Shown: piece by piece, positions 22,792-29,536 of the stretch
Numbering within the stretch: the first letter of the stretch is position 1
Layout: every line of letters begins with the position of its first letter
DNA from: Oscillospiraceae bacterium
Lineage (GTDB): Bacteria; Bacillota; Clostridia; Oscillospirales; Oscillospiraceae
Direction: 5' to 3'
NCBI GenBank assembly: GCA_017465025.1
Contig: JAFTXM010000080.1
Location: 1 to 35,191 of the forward strand
Length of the DNA stretch: 35,191 nt
The notes under the pieces: model-generated
What the model was told of the DNA's origin: nothing
Databases searched by the model: none
Seen by the model: only the letters and a program-made list of their open reading frames with translations
Made by a program: the position numbers and the translations under genes

Positions 22792-23700
22792 TCAGGCTTG
22801 GCTCTGTCCGGAGCTGTGGTTTTGTATAAAACGGCGCAAAGCCGGGTTATCATCGTTCTTTCTCCAGGCTATCAGTATTTCCTCAGTCTCTCCCTCTCCC
22901 GTCAGCGGAACAAACACCACGTTTTCCGTTCCCACGTCCCAAGGGTGGGAGTATTCCGGCACGATGGAGATGCCCTCCTCCGCCGCCACCATCATCAGTA
23001 TGCTCTCCATGTCGTTGGAATGCCAGATGATGTTGGGCTGATATCCGGCCTGCTGATAAAGGCGGATATAGGCCTCATCGCCAAAGGACCTGCCGCTGCC
23101 GGAGGGTGACATGAAGAGGATATTTTCCTGCTTGAGGTCCCGGCGGCTGAGCTGGCGGCGTCTTGCAAGGGGATGGCTGGCATAGAGCGCCACTCTCAGG
23201 GGTACATTCTCCACAATGCGGGTCTGCAGCGACTCCTCCTGACGGAGGTTTGTACTGTCCCAGGTAAAGATAAGATCGTACTCGCCGTTTATAAGCCCTG
23301 CCGCCAGCATATCCGTGTCGCAGCGGTAGCAGGAAATGAGAACATTGGGGTATTCATTGTGAAAACGGCGCAGATATTTTGGCAGATCGCTGTGTTCATA
23401 GCCCTTGGTATAGCCCAGCCGCAGCGCACCCTCAAGCCCGGTGGAGGCCTCCCGTGTGCGAAGGAGGGCTGTTTCCATGCGCCCCAGTATTTCTCTGGCT
23501 TCCTTCAGAAAAACCTTCCCCGCCGGAGTCAGTGATACCGGGCGCTTGTTCCGGTCAAGAAGCTTTGTACCTATATTTTCCTCAAGCGCCTGTATCTGCT
23601 GGGTGATGGCGGTCTGTGAAATATAATGGTTCACAGCGGCCTTTGTGAAACTTCCGTTCTCTGCTACGGAGACAAAATAGCGCAATTGATTGAGATTCAT
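22792..23700 (-). CDS. LysR-family transcriptional regulator
   Basis: A 302-residue regulator. The N-terminal winged helix (MNLNQLRYFVSVAENGSFTKAAVNHYISQTAITQQI, split over residues 1-36) is followed by a linker helix and a periplasmic-binding-like effector domain from about residue 90. It diverges from a T-box-controlled amino-acid ABC transporter operon. LysR proteins commonly control a divergent neighbour, so that operon is the likely target (inference). The start is ATG 23700 with AAGGTG upstream; longer frames cross the promoter region. The ligand is unknown. Confidence 0.9.
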   Translation of the reverse strand: MNLNQLRYFVSVAENGSFTKAAVNHYISQTAITQQIQALEENIGTKLLDRNKRPVSLTPAGKVFLKEAREILGRMETALLRTREASTGLEGALRLGYTKGYEHSDLPKYLRRFHNEYPNVLISCYRCDTDMLAAGLINGEYDLIFTWDSTNLRQEESLQTRIVENVPLRVALYASHPLARRRQLSRRDLKQENILFMSPSGSGRSFGDEAYIRLYQQAGYQPNIIWHSNDMESILMMVAAEEGISIVPEYSHPWDVGTENVVFVPLTGEGETEEILIAWRKNDDNPALRRFIQNHSSGQSQA

Positions 23701-23730
23701 GAACGCACACACCTTAAATAAGTTTTTCTT

Positions 23731-23759
23731 ATTATAGTATGTATATATTGAATTTGCAA
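23731..23759 (-). promoter_or_regulatory. Promoter of the lysR gene, sharing its -35 box
   Basis: On the minus strand: -35 TTGCAA (23759-23754), 17-bp spacer, -10 TATAAT (23736-23731). The -35 hexamer is palindromic and is also the -35 of the opposite promoter. Confidence 0.8.
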
Positions 23760-23782
23760 TAGGGCTTATCCGGTCATATAAT
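23754..23782 (+). promoter_or_regulatory. Promoter of the T-box ABC transporter operon
   Basis: -35 TTGCAA (23754-23759), 17-bp spacer, -10 TATAAT (23777-23782). Predicted start near 23789, about 40 bases before Stem I of the T-box. Confidence 0.8.
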
Positions 23783-23830
23783 AAGCGCGTCTTAATCGAG
23801 TTGAAAATTAATATTCCCAAATGCGTTTGA

Positions 23831-24106
23831 GCAGAAAGAGTAGCTGGGAGAAAAGCTTCAGAGAGATGCCGGTTGCTGCGAGGCATCAGTAATATCCCGG
23901 TGAAGTTCATTCTGCGAGCGGTGTGCTGAACCTTCAGTAGGCACAACGGGTGCGACCGTTACATCGCTAAGACTTTTAAGGCTGTGGGGCTTTGCGCCCT
24001 GTATAGCCGCGAAGCCTGATAAGGCACATACCGCAAGGTATGTGTGAAACAGAGTGGTAACACGAGCAATTCGTCCCTGCGTATACGCGGGGATTATTTT
24101 TTTGCA
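23831..24106 (+). promoter_or_regulatory. T-box leader controlling an amino-acid ABC transporter
   Basis: A complete tRNA-sensing T-box. The Stem I base pairs GCAGAA (23831-23836) with TTCTGC (23910-23915). The upper helix pairs CTGGG with CCCGG (23896-23900). The distal AGAGAG(GATGCC...GGCATC) hairpin is at 23860-23887. Stem III is CACATACC/GGTATGTG at 24025-24044. The T-box sequence AGAGTGGTAACACGAG begins at 24051. The competing terminator is TCCCTGCG/CGCGGGGA (24074-24093) with a long T-tract. In the specifier loop GAAGTTCA (23902-23909), the codon is probably UUC (Phe) followed by the conserved A; GUU (Val) is the alternative register. The UGGU bulge would pair with an acceptor end carrying discriminator A, which fits tRNA-Phe and argues against tRNA-Trp. 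Confidence 0.92.
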
Positions 24107-24158
24107 TTTCTCATTTTTTGAAATGAGAAAAAAAGACATAATTTTGGAGGATAAACCC

Positions 24159-25073
24159 ATGAAAAAGATGCTTTCTGTTCTGCTGTCCGTAATGCTGCTG
24201 CTTGCCATGTGCAGCGGCGCCTATGCCGACAACTATACTGTGGGCGTTTGCCAGCTGATGGTACACGACTCACTGGATCAGGCCACTCAGGGCTTTATAG
24301 ACGCGCTGACCGAGAAGATGGAAGAGGCCGGACACTCTGTTGATATTGACACTCAGGTAGCAGGCGACCCCAATCTCTGCACCACTGTGGTCAACGCTTT
24401 TAACGCAAAGCGGGTGGATCTTATCATGGCAAACGCTACTCCCGCCCTGCTGGCTGCCGCCAACATGACCACCAAGATCCCCGTTCTGGGTACTTCCGTC
24501 ACCGATTACGCCGACACCTTCGCCGGTGATATCCCCGAAAACGTCTCCGGTACTTCCGACGCGGTTCCCTTTGCCGAACAGGCCCAGATGATGATCGACA
24601 CTCTCGCCCTTGTGGAAGGCGATCAGGTGGGTGTTCTCTACTGCACCAATGAGTCCAACTCCCTCATTCAGTACGAAGCCGTCAAGGAGCTTTTCGAGGA
24701 AAAGGGCATAGTCGTGGAGGCCTACACCTTCTCCGAGACTACTGAGCTTCAGGCTGTTGCCACTTCCATGGCAAATGAGTGCAAGGCCGTGTACGTGCCC
24801 TCTGACAACACTGTTGCCGCAAACGACGCCATCGTCGGCACCATCTGCACCGAAAAGAACGTCCCCATCTACACAAGCTACGGCGGCGCCGTCTGCTACG
24901 CAAGCCTTGCCATTGACTACTACCAGCTGGGCTGGGAGACCGGTCTCATGGCAGCTGACATTCTCCTCAATGGCGCGGCTCCCGCAGATATCGAGATCAA
25001 GACTCTCATTCCCTCTGTAAGCTACAATGAAGAGCTCTGCGCTCAGCTTGGTATCGAGGTACCTGAAAACTGA
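24159..25073 (+). CDS. ABC transporter substrate-binding protein, TrpX-like (ABC_sub_bind family)
   Basis: A 304-residue secreted binding protein. The signal peptide runs to about residue 23 (MLLLAMCSGAYA-DN); LAMC could alternatively be a weak lipobox. The mature part is a two-lobed type I binding protein of the PF04392 family, with YTVGVCQLMVHDSLDQATQG at the start, then TKIPVLGTSVTDY and GVLYCTNESNS. In other Firmicutes this family forms TrpXYZ-type importers for aromatic amino acids. The start is ATG 24159 with GGAGG. It is the first gene of a three-gene importer operon under the T-box, so the ligand should be the amino acid sensed there. Confidence 0.9.
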   Translation: MKKMLSVLLSVMLLLAMCSGAYADNYTVGVCQLMVHDSLDQATQGFIDALTEKMEEAGHSVDIDTQVAGDPNLCTTVVNAFNAKRVDLIMANATPALLAAANMTTKIPVLGTSVTDYADTFAGDIPENVSGTSDAVPFAEQAQMMIDTLALVEGDQVGVLYCTNESNSLIQYEAVKELFEEKGIVVEAYTFSETTELQAVATSMANECKAVYVPSDNTVAANDAIVGTICTEKNVPIYTSYGGAVCYASLAIDYYQLGWETGLMAADILLNGAAPADIEIKTLIPSVSYNEELCAQLGIEVPEN

Positions 25074-25094
25074 TTATCAAAGGCGAGGTATGGT

Positions 25095-26018
25095 ATGGCA
25101 TTCCTGTACGCACTGCCCGGAGCCATCGCGGAGGGCCTTATATGGGGCCTGATGGGGATGGGTGTATACATTTCCTATAAAATTCTGGACATTGCGGATC
25201 TGACGGTTGACGGCTCTATCTGCACAGGCGCCTGCGTGTGCGCGGTGCTGCTGGGTCTGGGCGTGCCTGTGTGGATAAGCGTGCTCGCAGCGCTGCTTGC
25301 AGGCGCTCTCGCCGGGGTCGTTACCGGGCTTCTGCACACGGCGCTGGGAATTCCCTCCATACTGGCGGGTATTCTCACCCAGCTTATTCTCTACTCCGTC
25401 AACCTGAGCATACTCGGCGGCAAATCCCTTGTTGCCATCAACCCCAGAGCCTGTGCTCTCTGGGTACATATGAGCGACAACACCATGTCCATTCTCTCCA
25501 TGCTCATCATGGTCACTGTGGTCATCATCGCGCTGTGGCAGTTTTTCTACACCGAGATCGGCCTTACCCTCAAGTCCACCGGCGATAACCCGGACATGAG
25601 CCGGGCGCAGGGCGTCAACGTGAAGCTGAACAAGGTGGTGGGGCTTGCCATCGCCAACGCTCTTGTAGCGCTGGCCGGAGCCATGCTGGCTCAGTACAAG
25701 GGCTCTGCCAACATAAACGACGGGCGCGGCGCCATCGTCATCGGTCTTGCCGCAATCTTCATCGGCCTTTCCGTATCCCTGAAGATAAAGCCCAACTTCG
25801 TGGTCAGCCTTATAGGTGTTCTGGGCGGCGGCATTACCTATTACATTGTATATAACTTTGTAATCTTGCTGGGATTGAAAACCGACTATCTCAAGATGCT
25901 CTCCGCCATCATCGTGGCGATCTTCCTTGCCGTGCCCTACCTTAAGGGCGAGTACTTCACAAAGCACAAATCATTGCATCCGAAAAATACTGCGGCGGGA
26001 GGTGGCAGCCATGCTTAA
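25095..26018 (+). CDS. ABC transporter permease, TrpY-like
   Basis: A 307-residue integral membrane permease of the branched-chain-amino-acid-type (BPD_transp_2) family with about eight helices. The N-terminus GAIAEGLIWGLMGMGVYISYKILDIADLTVDG is characteristic of the TrpY-type subgroup, and GLALANAL-like LAIANALVALAGAMLAQYKG and the RGAIVIGLAAIFIG segment follow. It begins 21 bases after the binding-protein gene and overlaps the ATPase gene by 8 bases, so the three subunits are made together. It forms the membrane channel of the importer. Confidence 0.9.
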   Translation: MAFLYALPGAIAEGLIWGLMGMGVYISYKILDIADLTVDGSICTGACVCAVLLGLGVPVWISVLAALLAGALAGVVTGLLHTALGIPSILAGILTQLILYSVNLSILGGKSLVAINPRACALWVHMSDNTMSILSMLIMVTVVIIALWQFFYTEIGLTLKSTGDNPDMSRAQGVNVKLNKVVGLAIANALVALAGAMLAQYKGSANINDGRGAIVIGLAAIFIGLSVSLKIKPNFVVSLIGVLGGGITYYIVYNFVILLGLKTDYLKMLSAIIVAIFLAVPYLKGEYFTKHKSLHPKNTAAGGGSHA

Positions 26019-26805
26019 AATCACCGACCTGCAAAAATCCTTCAACGCCGGTACTGTCAATGCCAAAACCGCGCTGGACGGGGTCAATCTTGAGCTCCGT
26101 GACGGGGACTTTGTCACCGTCATAGGCGGCAACGGCGCAGGAAAATCCACCCTGCTCAACGCCATTGCCGGGGTCTGGAAGCCGGACTACGGCAGCATTG
26201 TAATAGACGGTGTGGATGTGACCAATATGCCAGAGTATAAGCGGGCGCAGTTTCTGGGCAGGGTGTTTCAGGACCCCATGAAGGGTACTTCCCCGGATAT
26301 GGAGATCGCCGAAAATCTGGCCATTGCCTCAAAGCGGGGCATAAAGCGCAGATTTGTCCGGGGCGTGAAAAAATCCGACCGGAAAAATTACCGGGAGCTG
26401 CTGGCCTCGCTGGAGCTGGGTCTGGAGGACAGGCTCTCCACCAAGGTGGGGCTTTTGTCCGGCGGTCAGCGTCAGGCGGTCACGCTGCTCATGGCCACCA
26501 TGAACCGGCCCAAGCTCTTGCTTCTGGACGAGCATACGGCGGCTCTCGACCCCAAGACTGCGGCAAAGGTGCTGGAGCTTACCGACCAGATAGTACATAA
26601 GCACAAGCTGACCACCCTCATGATAACCCACAACATGAAGGATGCCATTGCCCACGGCAACCGGCTTATCATGATGCACGAGGGAAATATCATCATTGAT
26701 GTGTCCGGGGAGGAGAAGAAAAATCTTACCGTGGAGCAGCTTTTGAATTTGTTCAATCAGGCCAGCGGCGGCGCTGCCGTCAGCGACCGGATGGTGCTCA
26801 ACTGA
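26011..26805 (+). CDS. ABC transporter ATP-binding protein, TrpZ-like
   Basis: A 264-residue ATPase that powers the importer. Walker A is GGNGAGKST (about residues 38-46), the signature is LSGGQRQ, Walker B is LLLLDEHTAALDP and the switch His lies in MITHNM. The Glu after the Walker B Asp is present, so it should be active. The start is ATG 26011 with GGGAGG; earlier frames lie inside the permease gene. It is the last gene of the operon and is followed by a strong terminator. Confidence 0.94.
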   Translation: MLKITDLQKSFNAGTVNAKTALDGVNLELRDGDFVTVIGGNGAGKSTLLNAIAGVWKPDYGSIVIDGVDVTNMPEYKRAQFLGRVFQDPMKGTSPDMEIAENLAIASKRGIKRRFVRGVKKSDRKNYRELLASLELGLEDRLSTKVGLLSGGQRQAVTLLMATMNRPKLLLLDEHTAALDPKTAAKVLELTDQIVHKHKLTTLMITHNMKDAIAHGNRLIMMHEGNIIIDVSGEEKKNLTVEQLLNLFNQASGGAAVSDRMVLN

Positions 26806-26812
26806 GAAAGAT

Positions 26813-26850
26813 AAAATCCGTGAGAAACTGAGATTTCTCACGGATTTTTG
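26813..26850. terminator. Terminator after the ABC operon
   Basis: A 15-bp perfect stem (AAAATCCGTGAGAAA with TTTCTCACGGATTTT, loop CTGAGA) and T-tract, located between convergent genes. Confidence 0.93.
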
Positions 26851-26878
26851 CATTTTTATATGGATTTTTGCGCGCGGC

Positions 26879-27259
26879 TTACAGCTCTCCCTTTCTTGCG
26901 GCCTCGGCATGGCGCTTGAAGGCCTCAAAGGTTTCTTCGCTTATATGGTGCTCTATACGGCAGGCATCCTCATCGGCGGTCTTTTCGCTTACTCCAAGCC
27001 CTATAAAAAGCTGCCTGAGCACAGTGTGCCGCTCATAGGTGTGTTCTGCGGTGGCACGGCCTTTTTCCGTAAGCAGAAGAAAGCCGTCTGCATCGGTCTC
27101 TACATAGCCTTCATTTTTCAGAATGCCCATTGCACGGCTGACACTGGGCTTGGAAAAGCCCATACGCTCGCCCACATCAATGGCGCGCACACCCTTGCCG
27201 TTTTGGGACAAAATGTATATAGTCTCCAGATACATCTCTCCCGATTCCTGTATAGCCAT
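26879..27259 (-). CDS. DtxR/MntR-family metal-dependent repressor, iron-type site
   Basis: A 126-residue repressor without the C-terminal SH3-like domain. The N-terminal winged helix carries IDVGERMGFSKPSVSRAM and the dimerisation half follows. The metal ligands resemble DtxR rather than MntR: Met in SGEMYLETIY and Cys-Glu-His in DACRIEHHIS, matching DtxR Met10, Cys102, Glu105 and His106. Iron or a similar ion is therefore the likely co-repressor (inference). The start is ATG 27259 with AAAGGGG; longer frames begin upstream of the predicted transcription start. No iron transporter is nearby, so its regulon is not visible here. Confidence 0.88.
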   Translation of the reverse strand: MAIQESGEMYLETIYILSQNGKGVRAIDVGERMGFSKPSVSRAMGILKNEGYVETDADGFLLLTEKGRATAEHTYERHTVLRQLFIGLGVSEKTADEDACRIEHHISEETFEAFKRHAEAARKGEL

Positions 27260-27291
27260 GCTTTCAGCCCCTTTCAATACTGTTTCCATGG

Positions 27292-27320
27292 ATAATATCA
27301 TATTGCCGCCGCTTTTGCAA
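27292..27320 (-). promoter_or_regulatory. Promoter of the DtxR-like gene
   Basis: On the minus strand: -35 TTGCAA (27320-27315), 17-bp spacer, -10 TATTAT (27297-27292). Confidence 0.7.
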
Positions 27321-27366
27321 GGCTTGCTCCCACATACACAAAATTGGAATATCCCCAACATTTCTC

Positions 27367-27395
27367 TTGTATTATAGGCAAAATATATGTATAAT
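27367..27395 (+). promoter_or_regulatory. Promoter of the E2-like gene
   Basis: -35 TTGTAT (27367-27372), 17-bp spacer, -10 TATAAT (27390-27395). Confidence 0.65.
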
Positions 27396-27444
27396 GAAAA
27401 AGCTTAAAAAATTGAAACTTTATTATTATTTCGGAGGACCTCCC

Positions 27445-28323
27445 ATGAGCAGATATAAAAGACGCTACGGTGACCGCAAGGACGGACGCCTTATACGCTC
27501 TCTGCCCGCTTTCAATAAATTCATGCCTTACATAATGCCTACCCGAAACGACGCGCTTAATTACTACGAGGAGTCCTTCCTCGTGGGCGAAGTAGACAAG
27601 CGGCTGCGCCAGCTGCGTGTTGCCGGATACAAAGGCATCGGCCTTTTGCATTTTTTGATTGCAGCTTATGTCAGGTGCGTCTCCATGCTGCCGGGCATAA
27701 ACCGCTTTGTGGCGGGCCGCCGGGTGTACGCCAAGGACACTATCGAGGTGGTCATGGCTGTCAAGCGCAGCCTCTCCATTGACGCTACCGAGACCACCAT
27801 AAAGGTGGAGTTTGAGCCTACGGACACTATTATGGATGTGTATCTCAAGCTCAACGAGAAAATAGATGAGATAAAGACCTCTGACGGCAACAACAACACA
27901 GAGGATGTGGCGGAGGCTCTCAGCAAGCTGCCCCGCTTCCTTCTCCGTTTTGCCATTACGATTTTGCGCGTGATGGACTACTTCGGCTGGCTGCCCCAGA
28001 GCCTTGTGAACGCAAGCCCCTTCCACGGTTCCATGATTATCACCGATCTGGGCTCTCTGCGTATAGGGCCTATCTATCACCACATATACAATTTCGGCAC
28101 TCTTCCCGTGTTCATCTCCTTCGGTGCCAAGCGCCACGCCTATGAGCTTAACCGCCACGGGCAGATGGTTGACAACAAGTACGTTGACCTGAAGGTGGTC
28201 ATGGACGAGCGTATCGCCGACGGGCACTATTATTCCCAGTTTTTGCAGGCCTACCGCTATCTCTTCTCCCATCCCGAAATCCTTGAAAATCCCCCTTCCA
28301 AGGTTGTGGAGGACATCTATTAA
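27445..28323 (+). CDS. Stand-alone 2-oxoacid dehydrogenase E2-like acyltransferase fold, catalytic His replaced
   Basis: A 292-residue cytoplasmic protein resembling the catalytic domain of dihydrolipoyl acyltransferases and the CAT-like fold. Recognisable parts are LLHFLIAAYVRCVSMLPGINRFVAGRRVY, the VASPFHGSMIITDLGSLRIGP-like stretch (NASPFHGSMIITDLGSL) and the C-terminal DERIADGHYYSQFL. In true E2 enzymes the last motif is DHR-x-x-DG; here the catalytic His is Glu255. There is no lipoyl domain and no E1/E3 gene nearby. It may be an enzyme with a changed mechanism or a non-catalytic relative. The start is ATG 27445 with CGGAGG. Confidence 0.78.
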   Translation: MSRYKRRYGDRKDGRLIRSLPAFNKFMPYIMPTRNDALNYYEESFLVGEVDKRLRQLRVAGYKGIGLLHFLIAAYVRCVSMLPGINRFVAGRRVYAKDTIEVVMAVKRSLSIDATETTIKVEFEPTDTIMDVYLKLNEKIDEIKTSDGNNNTEDVAEALSKLPRFLLRFAITILRVMDYFGWLPQSLVNASPFHGSMIITDLGSLRIGPIYHHIYNFGTLPVFISFGAKRHAYELNRHGQMVDNKYVDLKVVMDERIADGHYYSQFLQAYRYLFSHPEILENPPSKVVEDIY

Positions 28324-28350
28324 AATTTGTTGCACTTGCATATGAGCATA

Positions 28351-28380
28351 AAAAACCGACGGCTTAGCCCGTCGGTTTTT
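28351..28380. terminator. Bidirectional terminator between convergent genes
   Basis: A 12-bp stem (AAAAACCGACGG with CCGTCGGTTTTT, loop CTTAGC). Confidence 0.92.
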
Positions 28381-28403
28381 CTACTATGTAGGGATTTGAA
28401 AGC

Positions 28404-29162
28404 TCATTTTGCTTTCCAGACCCATTTGTTGTTTTCAGCCTTCCAGCCGCCAACAACGCCGGACTCCAATTTTTTCTCATCCCAGTTCTTGCAGGCAGAC
28501 TCATGGCCCAGAAGGTCATTTATGGGAGTGGAGCAGAAGGGACAGAAGGGGGCATTCACCCCAGTGTAGAAGTAGCAGTATCCAAGGCCGTGGAGCTTGC
28601 CGTCGCACTGACGCTTGCCGCAGGAGCACATGCTGTGAGCCTTGCCGTTGCAAAGAGGCTGGCCGCAGTCAGAGCAGCTTTCGTGGGAGGAAGCTGGCAC
28701 CTGGGAGTTTACGTATCTTAAATCGCAGCTGTGGTGCTCGCCGCAGGGGAGCAGATGGGCCTGCTCTTCAAGCAGCGCATTGCAGGAGGGGCAGGGCACA
28801 GGTGCGGGAGTAGGTTCGGGGGTGGGTTCGGGAGTCGGTTCGGGAACGCATACGCCTTCGCCGTGCTCACCTTCGCAGGAGAAAGCTCCGCAAAGCTCAC
28901 ACTTAGCGTGCTTGGCTAACTCCTCTGCCTCGTCAGCCTCACCAAGGATAACAACATGACCCTCAGTGCCGCAGTCAGCCTTGACATGGCACTTGCCTTC
29001 GCCGTGGGCATCGCGATCTCTACCTATTTTTTCGCCGCAGACATCACATTCGCCCTTGCTGCAGCCGCTCAGGGTCATGCTGATGCCGAGAAAGCCCACA
29101 GTCATGGCCAGCACTAACAGCAGCGACAGAAACTTATTTCGCGCAAAGCGAAATCCTTTCAT
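28404..29162 (-). CDS. Cys-rich lipoprotein with several zinc-ribbon-like motifs
   Basis: A 252-residue exported lipoprotein. A lipoprotein signal ends in LSGC near residue 34. The mature chain holds repeated Cys/His clusters: CDVCGEK, CELCGAFSC, then a Pro-Glu-Thr linker (EPTPEPTPEPTP), CPSCNALL, HHSCD, CSDCGQPLC, CSCGKRQC and CPFCSTPIND, followed by a late HESAC. The spacing resembles zinc ribbons, unusual for a protein outside the membrane. The linker is encoded by a tandem 12-base repeat at about 28805-28850. The start is ATG 29162 with GAGGTG 8 bases upstream. I do not recognise a family; metal binding is inferred from the cysteines only. Confidence 0.72.
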   Translation of the reverse strand: MKGFRFARNKFLSLLLVLAMTVGFLGISMTLSGCSKGECDVCGEKIGRDRDAHGEGKCHVKADCGTEGHVVILGEADEAEELAKHAKCELCGAFSCEGEHGEGVCVPEPTPEPTPEPTPAPVPCPSCNALLEEQAHLLPCGEHHSCDLRYVNSQVPASSHESCSDCGQPLCNGKAHSMCSCGKRQCDGKLHGLGYCYFYTGVNAPFCPFCSTPINDLLGHESACKNWDEKKLESGVVGGWKAENNKWVWKAK

Positions 29163-29472
29163 TCTTTTGCACCTCTTTCTTTTTGCCTTTTACGCAGGAA
29201 ATCACACGGTATAAGCCGCCTATTGCCGCAAACCAACCGTCTCCAGAGCACAGATATACCTTGTCCATACCCTGAAAACCGAGACTGCCGCAGGCAACGG
29301 CTGCACTTTCTTGTCTGACATTGTACATTATGTTACCGGTACTGTCAATAATTGCCGATTTGACCTTAATTTTTGCCTGCGCAAGGCTTATGCCAAGTTC
29401 CACGGAACATTGTCATGTCGCACCATTGGCCACATAAACCTTTCTCATATTCAACAATTTCAGGGCGAACAT
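29134..29472 (-). pseudogene. Possible broken small gene with in-frame TGA
   Basis: In the 374-base gap between the lipoprotein gene and rny, one minus-strand frame reads MFALKLLNMRKVYVANGAT, then TGA, then a further open stretch of about 90 codons starting QCSVELGISLAQ and containing AIIDSTGNIMYNVRQE, and stops inside the lipoprotein start. Apart from the TGA it looks gene-like, but composition and lack of a clear ribosome site leave this uncertain. It could be a decayed gene or chance. I do not recognise the protein. The rest of the gap holds only the rny terminator. Confidence 0.25.
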
Positions 29473-29501
29473 AAGTCAGGCAAGACTTCCCTTATAAACT
29501 G

Positions 29502-29525
29502 AAAACCCGCCTTACGGCGGGTTTT
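29502..29525 (-). terminator. Terminator of rny
   Basis: A 10-bp stem (AAAACCCGCC with GGCGGGTTTT) about 12 bases after the rny stop, with TTTT following in the minus-strand direction. Confidence 0.82.
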
Positions 29526-29536
29526 GGTTTTTTGAT

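Noticed and set aside
27394..27444. An N-terminal extension of the E2-like protein starting near the -10 box
   Set aside because: The codons would lie at or before the predicted transcription start, and ATG 27445 has a strong CGGAGG.
28805..28850. A CRISPR-like or satellite repeat
   Set aside because: The 12-base repetition simply encodes the EPTPEPTP linker of the lipoprotein.
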